Assembly: GCF_039555335.1 (NCBI RefSeq)
Contig: NC_092642.1
Coordinates: 15,343,208-15,407,207, forward strand
Reading direction: 5' to 3'
Origin: Amphiura filiformis
Lineage: Eukaryota > Echinodermata > Ophiuroidea > Amphilepidida > Amphiuridae
Length of the DNA stretch: 64,000 nt
Below the pieces are notes generated by a model. It was given only the letters and a program-made list of their open reading frames with translations. It was not told the origin of the DNA and made no database searches. Position numbers and translations under genes: made by a program. Numbering within the stretch: the stretch's first letter is position 1; the number at the start of each line of letters is the position of its first letter. Positions 22,022 through 32,680 of this stretch are shown here, piece by piece.

Positions 22022-25000
22022 TTATGCATGAACTGACCTGCCACCTCTCCCTCCATTACTTCTCGGCACTAAAGGGGTCAGATATCTGATACGTCCTCCA
22101 TTCACCTCAGTACGTCTGTGTACAGATGGCCCCACTTCTTTCGCTACACTCTGGGCTTCACAAGCCCAGGGCTTAAATGCTGGTCCATCATACAGTTTCA
22201 ATCTCTTTGAATGAACAACACAAGCTCGACTACTTATCTCCCTTTGAATACGAACACCTCCGCCGGGTAACTCGGCCACTACCTGATATGGCCCTTGCCA
22301 GCAGGATCCTTGCCCACTGCTACTCACCTGTTGCCTCTGGTCACTACGAAGGTACACAAACTGACCAGGTCTATATAGGGTATCTGCTACGCAATGCTCA
22401 GGACTCCTCATGTTTTCCCTTGCTTGTTTGCTTCCTATCTTTATACATCCTTCCACCCTTCTGTTCCTCGCATCTCCATCCACTGTTCCTCTACTTCCCG
22501 TTCCTCCCCTTTTGGACTCACCACTTCCCCTTAATCGTCTAACTCCCCCTGCTACTCTACTACCTGTTTCCACACCCCTTCTGCTACCTTCTGAACTTCT
22601 ACTCCATGTTCCCCCGACTCCTGTATGTCTTAAATAACTTTGTACATCATTTCGCATTCCTATCCAGTAGTATTTCTGACGGACTCCGAACAATAAGCTA
22701 CCTTTCAAACTACTCAAATCTTCCAACACCCGTACTCTTAGTTTCATAGGGAGCACTACTAGCCACTTCACCACTGTACCACTATCACTCTCCCATCTCC
22801 TCACCAGAACACCTTCTCTCATCGCTAGAGATTCCCACTGTTTCCAATACATCCGGGCTTCCCATGGTAATCTTGACACTTCCTCCCATGATGGCTTTAC
22901 ACCACTAGTCTCCTTCCACCACAAGATCGGAGAAAGCACGTCGTCTTGTATTTGCATCGCCCTAATCCTGGCAAATGTCAAATCGTCACGACACTCTGTT
23001 ATATCTTTAGCTGCATCATCGTTCATCACTCTAATGTCATCACCGCCCAATGTATCTCCTCCTGACTGGACTCCCGGACCCGGACCATCCTCTCCCCCAG
23101 CATCATTCACAGAGAAATGTACAGTGTTTATCACGATCTCGTTTGGGTTGCGTCTACAGTGCCTCTCATCCTCTTCACCCCATGATTCTCCCATATTTCC
23201 AACAACATCATTCCATACTTCTGACCACTGCTTTGATTCAGCATCATCAACACCATCACTCTCGTGTATCAGCACCTCTTCTCCCTCGCCCCCAATTTGT
23301 GATGGTCTACTGGAAGCTTTGTCATTACATTTCTTGTCAACTTCTACTCTCCTTCCCTCCTTAGCCTGATCAGCCACCACCAACTCCTCGTTACATCCCT
23401 TGACAGAAGCATAATGTGTATTACCTTCACAGCCTTGGTAATCATCTTCAGTCTCCTGGCTTCCATCATGATTTTCAGTGACATCTATTTCTTCAAGCAG
23501 CAATTCTCTTTGCTGGTTTTCACTAAAATACCGACTCTCACTAGGTCTTTCAATCTTCCTTCCCTGTGTGCTCTGTTCAATCTCTGATATACATGCACTC
23601 AACTGCGAACTCGCCATATTTTGCCTCTTTTCCAACTCGGCAAGCTCTGAACTGAACAAACTACTTGCTACCACTGTCTCACTGTGTCCAACACCACACA
23701 TCATCTGAGCACGATTAAACGACTCCAACTTCTCGATGCTCTCAATAGCTTCCTGCAAATTCTTTGCATTCACCCTAAACAATTCTTCACGAAGTTCTGA
23801 ATCTGCAACTGCTCTTGCAAAATGCCCTTTTGCAACCTCGTCTTGTTCTCTTCTGCTCATCTCAGGAAATGTCAAAGTTACCAGCTTCTTAATGTCATGC
23901 CCCAGACTACGGACACTTTCACCCTCTTCTTGCTCTCGCATCATCAACTGTTGAAAATAGTTCTCCGTACACTCTCTTGGTCCAAACTCACGACTCATTA
24001 AATCAACTAACTCGTTGTAGGTTATCTCCTTCTGGTCAACATCGTGAAAACTCAAGGCTGCCAAAGCCCTTCCTCTACAACTCATTATCAACTGCAGCAC
24101 TACCTCGTCATCCTCCCACTGGTTATACTCTCTACATGCTTCAAAATGTATGCAAAAATCCTTCCATGGTTCCACACCATCAAACTTTATTGGACTTACC
24201 TCTCGCCTAGGCCTAACTCTAGCATTTCTCTTATTCACCTCTCTTTTATGCAACTCTAGTTCTTCTTGATTCAACTTGTCATATCTTTCCCTCAAAGTGT
24301 TCTCACACAGTCTACGCTCAGCCTTAAACTTTGCACGCCGATGTGACAGTTTCGATTCTCTATTATCTAGCTCTATTTCTCTCGCATTTAAAACTTCTCT
24401 TTGCCGCTCATCATCCATCCTTTGGGCATCAAGCCTCTCCACGTCTTCATGTTTTGTCTCCTCCCACACATCTCTATCATGATCAAGCTGTTCACGACAA
24501 TCCTTCAACTTGGTCGCTTCCTCTTTCTGTCTTCGCTTTTGCTCCTCTAATTGAGCAACTTCACGTTCATACGACTCCTTCTGCAGCTGCACATTCTTTT
24601 TCCATTTCTTCACAGCTTCCTCCCACTGTGAGCGTTCACTCTCACACTTTACTCGATTTTCTTTGATTTCGGAGATCACACTCTCCTGTTCTTTACTCCA
24701 TTCATTCCTGTCACAGTCCCACTTGCTTTTTACATACTGTAATTTCGCCGTTTCGATTTGCAATTGTTGCTCCACCTCATCCATCTGTCGCTCACGTGCT
24801 TGCAGTTGATCTTCACACACTTGTATATCATCCAAGTGTTCTTCCTCCCTCTCCATCAAGTCTGCTTTATCTGTCGCATATTTGTTCCATAACTTCCCCA
24901 AGTAAGCCTCGTCTTCCTTTAACTCCTTCTCTCTTCTACTCATATCTGCACATTTTGTTTCAGTGCGTGTTAGCTTCCCTTTCTTGGGCCTCGACCCTCT

Positions 25001-25489
25001 CACCTTTTTCACCGGGTAACCAAGCTTTCTAACTCTGCGGCTTCTTTCCTTCTTCTTGCATAACCTCTGATGCCTCATTGACCTTTCATCCATAATCATA
25101 CCACTCCTGGCTCTATCACCAAAAGATCTTGGAATATCATTTATGGTGTCAAAGTCACTGTCATCACCATCACAAGAAGTTTCCACCACGCTCTTCTCAT
25201 CATCTCCTACCTCCTGACTTCCTACGCTGTTTATCTCGTCGAAGCCCGAGTCTAGGCTACCGCAATCATCCCTGCTAGGTTCCATGCTATTCATAACCTT
25301 ACAGCATTGTTCATGGTTACTGTTATGTCTCTCGCCTTTCTCTATTCCGTTTCTAACACATAGGCCTACTTCTTCCACTCCACTGTCAGACTCCCGTGTA
25401 GTCACCTCATTGTGCGTCAATTGTTTATCTCCATCATCTACAGGGTGTAACAATAACATTTGTACAATTTTGATAATAGAATGACACAA
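22022..25489 (-). CDS. Gag-like protein fused to integrase remnants (LTR element ORF2)
   Basis: An uninterrupted frame of 1155 codons. The first 16 codons (25441-25489) are mariner terminus, not element coding sequence. Residues about 183-418 form a long charged coiled coil. About 431-591 is a Ty3/gypsy Gag (retrotrans_gag-type) domain: SPIKFDGVEPWKDFCIHFEA, later LVDLMSREFGPRE and MREQEEGESV. About 848-955 matches the segment between RNase H and the integrase zinc finger (KPSWEEVS..LPWEARMYW; VRQKYYWIGMRNDVQSYLR), but the HHCC residues are not intact. A Gly/Arg/Ser-rich patch replaces the DDE core. About 1035-1110 is the integrase C-terminal fold (YRPGQFVYLRSD; CWQGPYQVV). No CCHC knuckle, protease or RT. 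Presumably a structural protein of a non-autonomous element. Confidence 0.8.
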   Translation of the reverse strand: MCHSIIKIVQMLLLHPVDDGDKQLTHNEVTTRESDSGVEEVGLCVRNGIEKGERHNSNHEQCCKVMNSMEPSRDDCGSLDSGFDEINSVGSQEVGDDEKSVVETSCDGDDSDFDTINDIPRSFGDRARSGMIMDERSMRHQRLCKKKERSRRVRKLGYPVKKVRGSRPKKGKLTRTETKCADMSRREKELKEDEAYLGKLWNKYATDKADLMEREEEHLDDIQVCEDQLQARERQMDEVEQQLQIETAKLQYVKSKWDCDRNEWSKEQESVISEIKENRVKCESERSQWEEAVKKWKKNVQLQKESYEREVAQLEEQKRRQKEEATKLKDCREQLDHDRDVWEETKHEDVERLDAQRMDDERQREVLNAREIELDNRESKLSHRRAKFKAERRLCENTLRERYDKLNQEELELHKREVNKRNARVRPRREVSPIKFDGVEPWKDFCIHFEACREYNQWEDDEVVLQLIMSCRGRALAALSFHDVDQKEITYNELVDLMSREFGPRECTENYFQQLMMREQEEGESVRSLGHDIKKLVTLTFPEMSRREQDEVAKGHFARAVADSELREELFRVNAKNLQEAIESIEKLESFNRAQMMCGVGHSETVVASSLFSSELAELEKRQNMASSQLSACISEIEQSTQGRKIERPSESRYFSENQQRELLLEEIDVTENHDGSQETEDDYQGCEGNTHYASVKGCNEELVVADQAKEGRRVEVDKKCNDKASSRPSQIGGEGEEVLIHESDGVDDAESKQWSEVWNDVVGNMGESWGEEDERHCRRNPNEIVINTVHFSVNDAGGEDGPGPGVQSGGDTLGGDDIRVMNDDAAKDITECRDDLTFARIRAMQIQDDVLSPILWWKETSGVKPSWEEVSRLPWEARMYWKQWESLAMREGVLVRRWESDSGTVVKWLVVLPMKLRVRVLEDLSSLKGSLLFGVRQKYYWIGMRNDVQSYLRHTGVGGTWSRSSEGSRRGVETGSRVAGGVRRLRGSGESKRGGTGSRGTVDGDARNRRVEGCIKIGSKQARENMRSPEHCVADTLYRPGQFVYLRSDQRQQVSSSGQGSCWQGPYQVVAELPGGGVRIQREISSRACVVHSKRLKLYDGPAFKPWACEAQSVAKEVGPSVHRRTEVNGGRIRYLTPLVPRSNGGRGGRSVHA

Positions 25490-25723
25490 GTATGCCGCTT
25501 ATTTTTTGGTTTGATATTTTTATGCCTATTAAGATCATTTCTCTAGCCACCAGATAAGCTTTGTTCCAATAAAATCGATGGTATACAAGTGAAGATATGG
25601 CCAATTATGTAACCTAGTCTTAAAACCGCTTGGGCCACTTTTGTCTAAAGTGTTACAAAAGTGACTGAACTCGTAGAGTTGAACCAGAGAGTTGATATCA
25701 GAGAGTAGTTATTCTTGAGAGGG

Positions 25724-28700
25724 CACTCACCTCATTTGCATGGCAAAATTACCCGTCTCCTCTGCAGCCAATTTGGTTTCGCTCCATCGAAATCAAGCTG
25801 GTCACGGAGGAGACTACTTTCCTTTGTGTTTGTTCATTTGTGTATGGAGAGCCCTTCTTGGAGTCCGTTTGGACTCAGGCTACGCTCTCAGCTAGAGTCC
25901 GACGCTGCATTGTACTAGAAACACCTTCTCTGTGAACTCGCTAGAGCAAGGAAAATAAAACTGGTTTCATTACTATCTGTTTTTGAGCTTTTTTGCAGGT
26001 CTGCGACCATGGTGTTACCACAACTGTCTTTGCGTCATTAACATGTGCTGGAGTCTAGCACAGGTCAACCAAAGTCCCGGATTTTAATAAGACAATAATG
26101 ATTGACACACACAGCAGGAAGTTTCTCATCCAAAAGAATGAGAAAATTTAAATTCTCACCATTTTGGCCGTTTCTCATCAAAATGTCCGTTTTCTCATCC
26201 AAAACTTCCTTTAGTGTATTAAGTTAGCTTAGGCCTATTGATCCTAAATTTGCTGGTAGGGTAAAACTCGTTTTAGGGGGTGTTTAAAAAGTTGGCCACA
26301 CATGCGTATAGGCCTACATTATCATACTTGAGTGCCCCTCCCCCCTCCCCGGTGAAATTTGAGACTCATTTGGTCACCGTCCTAAGCGTCCTTGCCCACA
26401 CGAGTCGCCCAGGAGTAGGCCCTACCCGGCATTATTAATTATTAGTGGTTAGCGTCCCTAAATACAGTCGCGTATCGTGTTGTCAATTATCGTTACTTGT
26501 GTCCATGGATATGACCCCTTGTATAAGTAGTCTTCATAGAATTCACACAGTCTATGCCATGTCATTTACGGATACAAAGAGGATAATAATGTTGAGGGCG
26601 CCCACAAATCTTACACCGTCTTACACAATGTTCCAAGGCAAAGTTCAGTTTAATATTTACTCATCGTAAAAATACAGACGTTTTATTATGTGATGATGTT
26701 GTCTGGATGGGTGGACAGTTGTCACACTGTGGAAAAACAACAACCGGGAATCCGCATTCATTTACAAATAGCATTAAATTAGTATCACATAGTGGCCTCC
26801 GTGCAGTGGAAAACCTTAATTCTTTCATCAAAAAGAAATGAAATGACAATAAAAACCGGATCCACCTGCAGTTCATATGCGCAAACGAACACTGATCTTT
26901 ATGATATTCAGGTTGTTGTACATCTCATATAACATGTCATATAGGAGGTCATATGTGTTGACCTTCTCTTATATTGTATGTGTTCATCTGTGTATGGAGA
27001 GGATTAGCGCCATTAAAACTCCATCAGTATTTGGGCGTAGTTCAGTGAACTCACCAGATTGCTATTCCAAATGTACTTTGATATAGAGTGTCATAGCCCT
27101 GTTGATATTCTTTCAGAGGGCACTTTCATTCATCGTGGTTTCTTTTCCAACGCTAAAAGATCACGAATTTTGGTGCGTTTGCAAATGAAAAGTGTCCGCA
27201 CTATCGATTGATTACGTAACTGTTATGAATAATGTATTAGGTTTTCAATGCAATCGCCTCGACCCATCAATACATATTATCTGTATTTATCAAAGTACTT
27301 GGAATAGCAATCTGGTGAGTTCACTGAACTACGCCCTAATACTGATGGAGTTATGATGGCGTTTAATGGCGCTAATCCTCTCCATACACAGATGAACAAA
27401 TACAATAGGAGAAGGTCAACACATATGACCTCCTATATGACATGTTATATGAGATGTACAACAACCTGAATATCATAAAGATAAGTGTTCGTTTGTGCAT
27501 ATGAACTGCATATTTACAATACTAAATATTAGTCGTTATATATTATGCCAAATATTGGTATTATGACAACACGGTATATGCATTGTATATAAAACAACTA
27601 ATAGATCCTGCTATCATGGCGTCAGGTCATTGGTTCATCATATCCCGTATGTTTCTTAAAATTCATTCATATTTGAGACAAATTTCTGTGCCCATTTTAT
27701 AGGCGTACAGGTGGATCCGGTTTTTTGGTCATTTTCATTTCTTTTTGATGAAAGAATTAAGGTTTTCCACTGCACGGAGGCCACTATGTGATACTAATTT
27801 AATGCTATTTGTAAATGAATGCGGATTCCCGGTTGTTGTTTTTCCACAGTGTGACAACTGTCCACCCATCCAGACAACATCATAACATAATAAAACGTCT
27901 GTATTTGTACGATGAGTAAATATTAAACTGAACTTTGCCTTGGAACATTGTGTAAGACGGTGTAAGATTTTGTGGGCGCCCTCAACATTATTATCCTCTT
28001 TGTATCCGTAAATGACATGGCATAGACTGTGTGAATTCTATGAAGACTACTTATACATAGGGTCATATCCATGGACACAAGTAACGATAATTGACAACAC
28101 GATACGCGACTGTATTTAGGGCCGAGCACTAATAATTAATAATACCGGGTAGGGCCTACTCCTGGGCGACTCGTGTGGGCAAGGACGCTTAGGACGGTGA
28201 CCAAATGAGTCTCAAATTTCACCGGGGGTGGGGGGGCACTCAAGTATGATAATGTAGGCCTATACGCATGTGTGGCCAACTTTTTAAACACCCCCTAAAA
28301 CGAGTTTTACCCTACCAGCAAATTTAGGATCAATAGGCCTAAGCTAACTTAATACACTAAAGGAAGTTTTGGATGAGAAAACGGACATTTTGATGAGAAA
28401 ACGGCCAAAATGGTGAGAATTTAAATTTTCTCATTCTTTGGATGAGAAACTTCCTGGTGTGTGTGTCAATCATTATTGTCTTATTAAAACTGGTGAAAAT
28501 TGGTAATCCCCGCTGAGCTCAAAATAAACATTATTATTTTGTCATCCAAAAGAAGAATGAGAAAATTAAATTCTCATCAGTGGCCGTTTCTCATCGAAAT
28601 GTCCGTTTTCTAATCCAAAACTTCCTCTCAGTAGTGATAGGCCTATAGCACATGTTAATGACGCAAAGACAGTTGTGGTAACACCATGGTCGCAGACATG

Positions 28701-28973
28701 CAAAAAAGCTCAAAAACAGATAGTAATGAAACCAGTTTTTATTTTCCTTGCTCTAGCGAATTCACAGCGAAGGTGTTTCTAGTACAATACAGCGTCGGAC
28801 TCTAGCTGAGAGCGTAGCCTAAGTCCAAACGGACTCCAAGAAGGGCTCTCCATACACAAATGAACAAACACAAAGGAAGGTAGTCTCCTCCGTGACCAGC
28901 TTGATTTCGATGGAGCGAAAACAAATTGGCTGCAGAGGAGACGGGTAATTTTGCCATGCAAATGAGGTGAGTG
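25724..28973. repeat. 3.25-kb palindrome (foldback element)
   Basis: Left arm 25724 to about 27083 and right arm about 27288 to 28973 are inverted copies with high identity, separated by a unique centre of about 204 bp. Outer ends are CACTCACCTCATTTGCATGG and its complement. Blocks shared in inverse include GGAGTCCGTTTGGACTC, TTTTCTCATCCAAAACTTCC, ATGTGTTGACCTTCTC and AGTTCAGTGAACTCACCAGA. The right arm has extra segments at about 27510-27713 and 28490-28560. No convincing target duplication was seen, and the open frames inside have no family signature. Confidence 0.88.
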
Positions 28974-29143
28974 TCATCCCCCTGGTTGAACCATGGACCA
29001 GTTGGACGGTGCTCTTATGATAGGTAGTTTTAAACAATGGGGTATTCGAAGTGGTAGAAATGATTACATAATAGAATATCTCCTTGAGTTTTTGAAAGTG
29101 ACAACTATAAGCACTGACATAACAACCTCATTTACTAGAAATC

Positions 29144-30600
29144 GTGGCTGCAGCTCAACAACTTCAACCCCAATTCACGTTGGAAGAGCGTATTTTTATG
29201 GTTGTGACATTCGGTAGCACATGGAGTCATGCAGAAACCATACGATTGTTTACTCATCATTTCCAAACTCATGTCTTCCATCAAGATATACAATTACATA
29301 GAACCAGGGCGGCGCCACGGGGGGGGCAGGGGGGGGCAATTGCCCCCCTATGATTTCCAAAAAAGAGGTAAAAGGAAGGAAAAGAGAAAGAAAAGAAGGA
29401 GAGAGAAAAGGGAGGGGAGAGAAAGGGAGAGAAGTAGAAGTAGAAAAGGAGCCATTCCCCTGGCCATAAACTCCCCCTTCGTATCTTGCCCCTTGTGGAA
29501 TGCTGACCTACGCGGTTTTAAAGTTGTTGGTTTTTATATTTTGGGCCCATTTTCGGCAAATTTTCCACCATAAAAGTTACATGGTCTCTCTTGCCTTTTC
29601 TCCCAAATATTTTGGAAAAATCCTGGCTACATCACTGTCCTGACGCGACACACGCAAGTCGTGTGTCATCAGTGCCATCAATTAGGCCTAATCATTATAA
29701 GTTTACTTTCAGTCCGATATCACACATTTTTACGGGCTTTCATCACATTGTATATCCAAAACCTATACTAGAACGCCTCTCACAGATAGTGTAAAAATTA
29801 TGCACCAATATAAATAAGCAATTGGCTTCTTAATACGGCCAGGGGAGTAGCCAGGATTCATTGGGGGCTGATTTTGAAAAGGTGGACCTGTTTTGGACTT
29901 TTCCCTAAAATTTTGACCAAGAAAGCATAAAGAACTAATTTTTTCGCTCGCTACGCTCGCGAGTGGGCAAATTTTGGCCTTTTCTGACTGAAAAGCATAA
30001 AAAACCTGCTTTTTTTTCGCTCGCTACGCTCGCGAAGTGGACCTTTTCGGGCGACTTTATTTAACTTTTCTATGCACCATATTTCACCAATATAATCTTC
30101 AATATCGCAAATTTTCGCCATTTTCACATTTGTACCATGAACTTATTCTGTTGCCAAAAAGTGTTGGATTTACTACGTAATTGAGTAGGTCCATGCTTAA
30201 AACCAGCGGGCCGAAAGTCGGGCCAGTGAATGAAATCGATACAAATATGCGGTTGGAAAATAAATAAATAACCCCCAAAAGGGTGAAAATTTTGCATCAA
30301 ATGGCTTCATTTGTGCTTTCATTTTGAAATTTTTCCAAATTCTGAGGGGGGGTACATCCCCTCAGACACCCCTGCGTCGCGCAAGCAGGACGGCAGCGCT
30401 GTCGCGCCGCATAACAAATTTCACAAAATGTTTGCCCCCCTATCAAAATACCCTGGCGCCGCCCCTGCATAGAACTATGAGAAGTACGTAGAATTTGTTA
30501 ACATAAATGCTGGCAATAGTGGTCGCCCAGAACAGCTAGAAGCGCAGCAAAATGTTATTGTTTGTACTTATGGATGCAAAAACTGTTCTCAGTTTTACAA
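29144..30600 (+). pseudogene. mariner-type transposase N-terminal HTH, disrupted
   Basis: 29144-29304 encodes FTLEERIFMVVTFGSTWSHA, then ETIRLFTHHF, resembling the N-terminal helix-turn-helix (DUF4817 type) of mariner-like transposases. After the hAT insertion, a different frame at about 30476-30570 reads NAGNSGRPEQLEAQQNVIV, like the 'N..GRP' linker after the HTH. The catalytic domain is missing and the frames do not match, so it is dead. There is no in-frame ATG near the start. Confidence 0.5.
29305..30467. mobile_element. hAT element, 1163 bp, TSD CATAGAAC
   Basis: Perfect 8-bp duplication CATAGAAC (29297-29304; 30468-30475). Termini CAGGGCGGCGCCACGGGG and the complement of CAGGGGCGGCGCCAGGG are classic hAT ends. 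The interior has G-runs, a purine-rich tract (29366-29450) and twice the palindrome TTTTTTCGCTCGCTACGCTC (about 29940 and 30010). No transposase ORF. Confidence 0.88.
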
Positions 30601-31195
30601 ATGATATCTCAGGGATATGAGAAATTACTTTATAAGATTATTTGAAAGAAATTTCACGACTTCCTTTATTTTAAAGAAATATCATATCATCATTAAGTTC
30701 ATGTTAATTATATAAAGAAACACCACTTATAATTCTTTTGTGTCAGTTCTTTGATGTTTATGGCACGATAAGCATATCTACGCGGTTCAAACTTGATATG
30801 CGCAAACATGGCAAAAGTGGCCCAACACGTTTTCTGGACGATTTAATTAATCGGACATAACTTTTGAACCCAAGCTAGTAAAGAAACCAACTAAACGTCT
30901 TCTTTTAGCCAAGATATTAATAATTGTATTGCATATAACATTTGTGCCATAACTCTTTTAGTTTTTTCCTGAGAAGTCAAAATGCAATTGTATAAATTTT
31001 ATTGTTACACCCTGTATATCACTCCGAGAGTTGGATTCAATCGCTTCAGTATCACCAGTTATAACACCGCGGGTACTTCTGTTCACACCATCACGAGAGT
31101 TATATCTATTCAGCTCAACTCTATCATTACTAATGTTCACCACATCAAACTGATGGCCACAACGCAGACAATTGGCCCCATCATCAGTTACACTT

Positions 31196-32677
31196 CTACA
31201 TATCACCTGATATCACATGTAGATTACTCACCCGACCACTAAAATGTTCACAACCATCGCATAGTTGCCCTTCATTACTGTATACTTTCTGCTCCTGCTC
31301 AGCACAATCACTCATCTCCTTCACTGGTTCTACACGGACAGAAATTTCGTTTTCAGCGAGCTCATACATATCTGTCCAAGCCAGGCCTCCATTTACCTCA
31401 CAATTTCCTATGGTGGTTTCAAGACACACTCTCCTTTGTTCACCTAACTGTGCCACACACCTCCCCTGAGTATCGTCACAACTTTCCTCCTGGGTGACCT
31501 CATAACGTGCCACACTCATCCCCTGGGTCTTGTCACAACTTTCCTCCTGGGTAACCTCATAACGTGCCACACTCATCCCCTGGGTCTTGTCACAACTTTC
31601 CCCGTGGGTGACCTCGTAATGTGACACATCCACCCCCTGGGGTCTGTCACAACTGTCCCCGTGGGTGACCTCATAACGTTCCACATCCACCCCCTTGGGT
31701 TTGTCACAACTTTCCCCGTGGGTGACCTCATAACGTTCCAAATCCACCCCCTTGGGTTTGTCACAACTTTCCCCCTGGGTGACACACTGCCCATGGGTCT
31801 GTTTCTCATCACAATATTCAACTTGGGTGCTCACAGAATGGGACACACATTCCCTCCGTGTCACATAATTTATTTCGTCAAAACACTCCCCCTGGGTATC
31901 ACGTTTCTGTTGTCTACCTTGTTTTGATCTGGACAACAGCCTCTCTACGTCCGTCTCTTCACAACCATTTTCAGAATTACACCTTTCCGTCCAATACAAC
32001 ATGAGTTGCTCATATTGCTCTGCAAAAGATTGACTTATTACACTATGATAAACTCCTATCCTCCGGGTAGCTATCACATACCTAGGTAGTTGGTCATCCA
32101 TTTGCATCTGCTTATCATTACCACCCTCCATGCTCTTTTCACAAGCACTGTCCCCGCCAATATCATCTCTCCATATTTGGTCACTATCTCTCTGTCTACC
32201 AACAGTCAGGCCAACCCCGGCCCTCATCTCCTTCCCTCTTGACTCCTCCAATCCTCCACCCGTCGCTAATTCTCCACCTGTCGCTAATTCTCCACCTGTT
32301 GCTAATTCTCCACCCGTCGCTAATTCTCCACCTGTTGCTAATTCTCCAATCGTCGCTAATTCTCCACCTGTTGCTAATTCTCCACACATCGCTAATTCTC
32401 CACCCGCTGCTAATTCTCCACCCGTCGCTAATTCTCCACCCGTTGCTAATTCTCCATCCGTTGCTAATACTCCACCCGTTGCTTCTCCATCCGCTGCTAA
32501 TTCTCCACCCGTTGCTAATTCTCCATCCGTTGCTAATTCTCCAGCTGTTGCTAATTCGCCACCTGTTGCCATATCCAACATGCCTCCTTCACCCTTCCAG
32601 ACCCCCTGGGTCTTCACTCGTATTGACTTCATCTTATGTGTCTCCCCACACAACCAGTATCCCACTTCTGACACCAA
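31196..32677 (-). CDS. LTR element ORF1: repeat-rich N-terminal region
   Basis: A 493-codon frame opening inside the primer-binding region and ending at 31196. Residues about 34-142 are about 18 copies of a six-residue unit (GELATG and variants). Residues about 292-412 are six copies of a 19-residue unit (YEVTHGESCDKPKGVDLER). Near the stop a CDGCEHF motif appears. The downstream sequence from 31206, in the +1 frame, reads ANCLRCGHQFDVVN and then joins ORF2's frame across the mariner, so ORF1 and ORF2 were probably one frame with a single shift near 31200. First Met at 32677. No known enzyme domain; likely structural. Confidence 0.6.
   Translation of the reverse strand: MVSEVGYWLCGETHKMKSIRVKTQGVWKGEGGMLDMATGGELATAGELATDGELATGGELAADGEATGGVLATDGELATGGELATGGELAAGGELAMCGELATGGELATIGELATGGELATGGELATGGELATGGELATGGGLEESRGKEMRAGVGLTVGRQRDSDQIWRDDIGGDSACEKSMEGGNDKQMQMDDQLPRYVIATRRIGVYHSVISQSFAEQYEQLMLYWTERCNSENGCEETDVERLLSRSKQGRQQKRDTQGECFDEINYVTRRECVSHSVSTQVEYCDEKQTHGQCVTQGESCDKPKGVDLERYEVTHGESCDKPKGVDVERYEVTHGDSCDRPQGVDVSHYEVTHGESCDKTQGMSVARYEVTQEESCDKTQGMSVARYEVTQEESCDDTQGRCVAQLGEQRRVCLETTIGNCEVNGGLAWTDMYELAENEISVRVEPVKEMSDCAEQEQKVYSNEGQLCDGCEHFSGRVSNLHVISGDM
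31438..31800. repeat. 57-bp coding tandem repeat
   Basis: About six units containing TGGGTGACCTCATAACGT and TTGTCACAACTTTCC, in phase with ORF1 on the minus strand (19 residues each). Confidence 0.9.
32250..32575. repeat. 18-bp coding minisatellite
   Basis: About 18 tandem copies of GCTAATTCTCCACCCGTT and variants, in phase with ORF1 on the minus strand (six residues each). One unit near 32482 is shortened in phase. Confidence 0.95.
32659..32676 (-). promoter_or_regulatory. primer-binding site, tRNA-Leu
   Basis: On the minus strand TGGTGTCAGAAGTGGGAT begins 4 bp after the 5' LTR. This is an 18-base complement to the 3' end of eukaryotic tRNA-Leu (..ATCCCACTTCTGACA plus CCA). It fixes the orientation of the element. 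Confidence 0.88.
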
Positions 32678-32680
32678 ATT

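Larger units (their letters stand above)
25441..31014 (+). mobile_element. mariner-like transposon inserted in the LTR element
   Basis: Inverted ends CAGGGTGTAACAATAA (25441) and TTATTGTTACACCCTG (31014), extended imperfectly to about 40 bp, are flanked by TA at 25439-25440 and 31015-31016. It lies inside the LTR element's coding frame; the frames on the two sides join in phase if the insert and one TA are removed. It holds a transposase HTH remnant (29144-30600), a 3.25-kb palindrome and a hAT element. Confidence 0.82.

Noticed and set aside
22177-25484. Many plus-strand frames over the Gag region
   Set aside because: Shadows of the 1155-codon minus-strand frame, low complexity and without family signature.
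31438-31800. Regularly spaced repeats considered as a CRISPR array
   Set aside because: The units are contiguous 57-bp coding repeats without unique spacers, in a eukaryotic retroelement.
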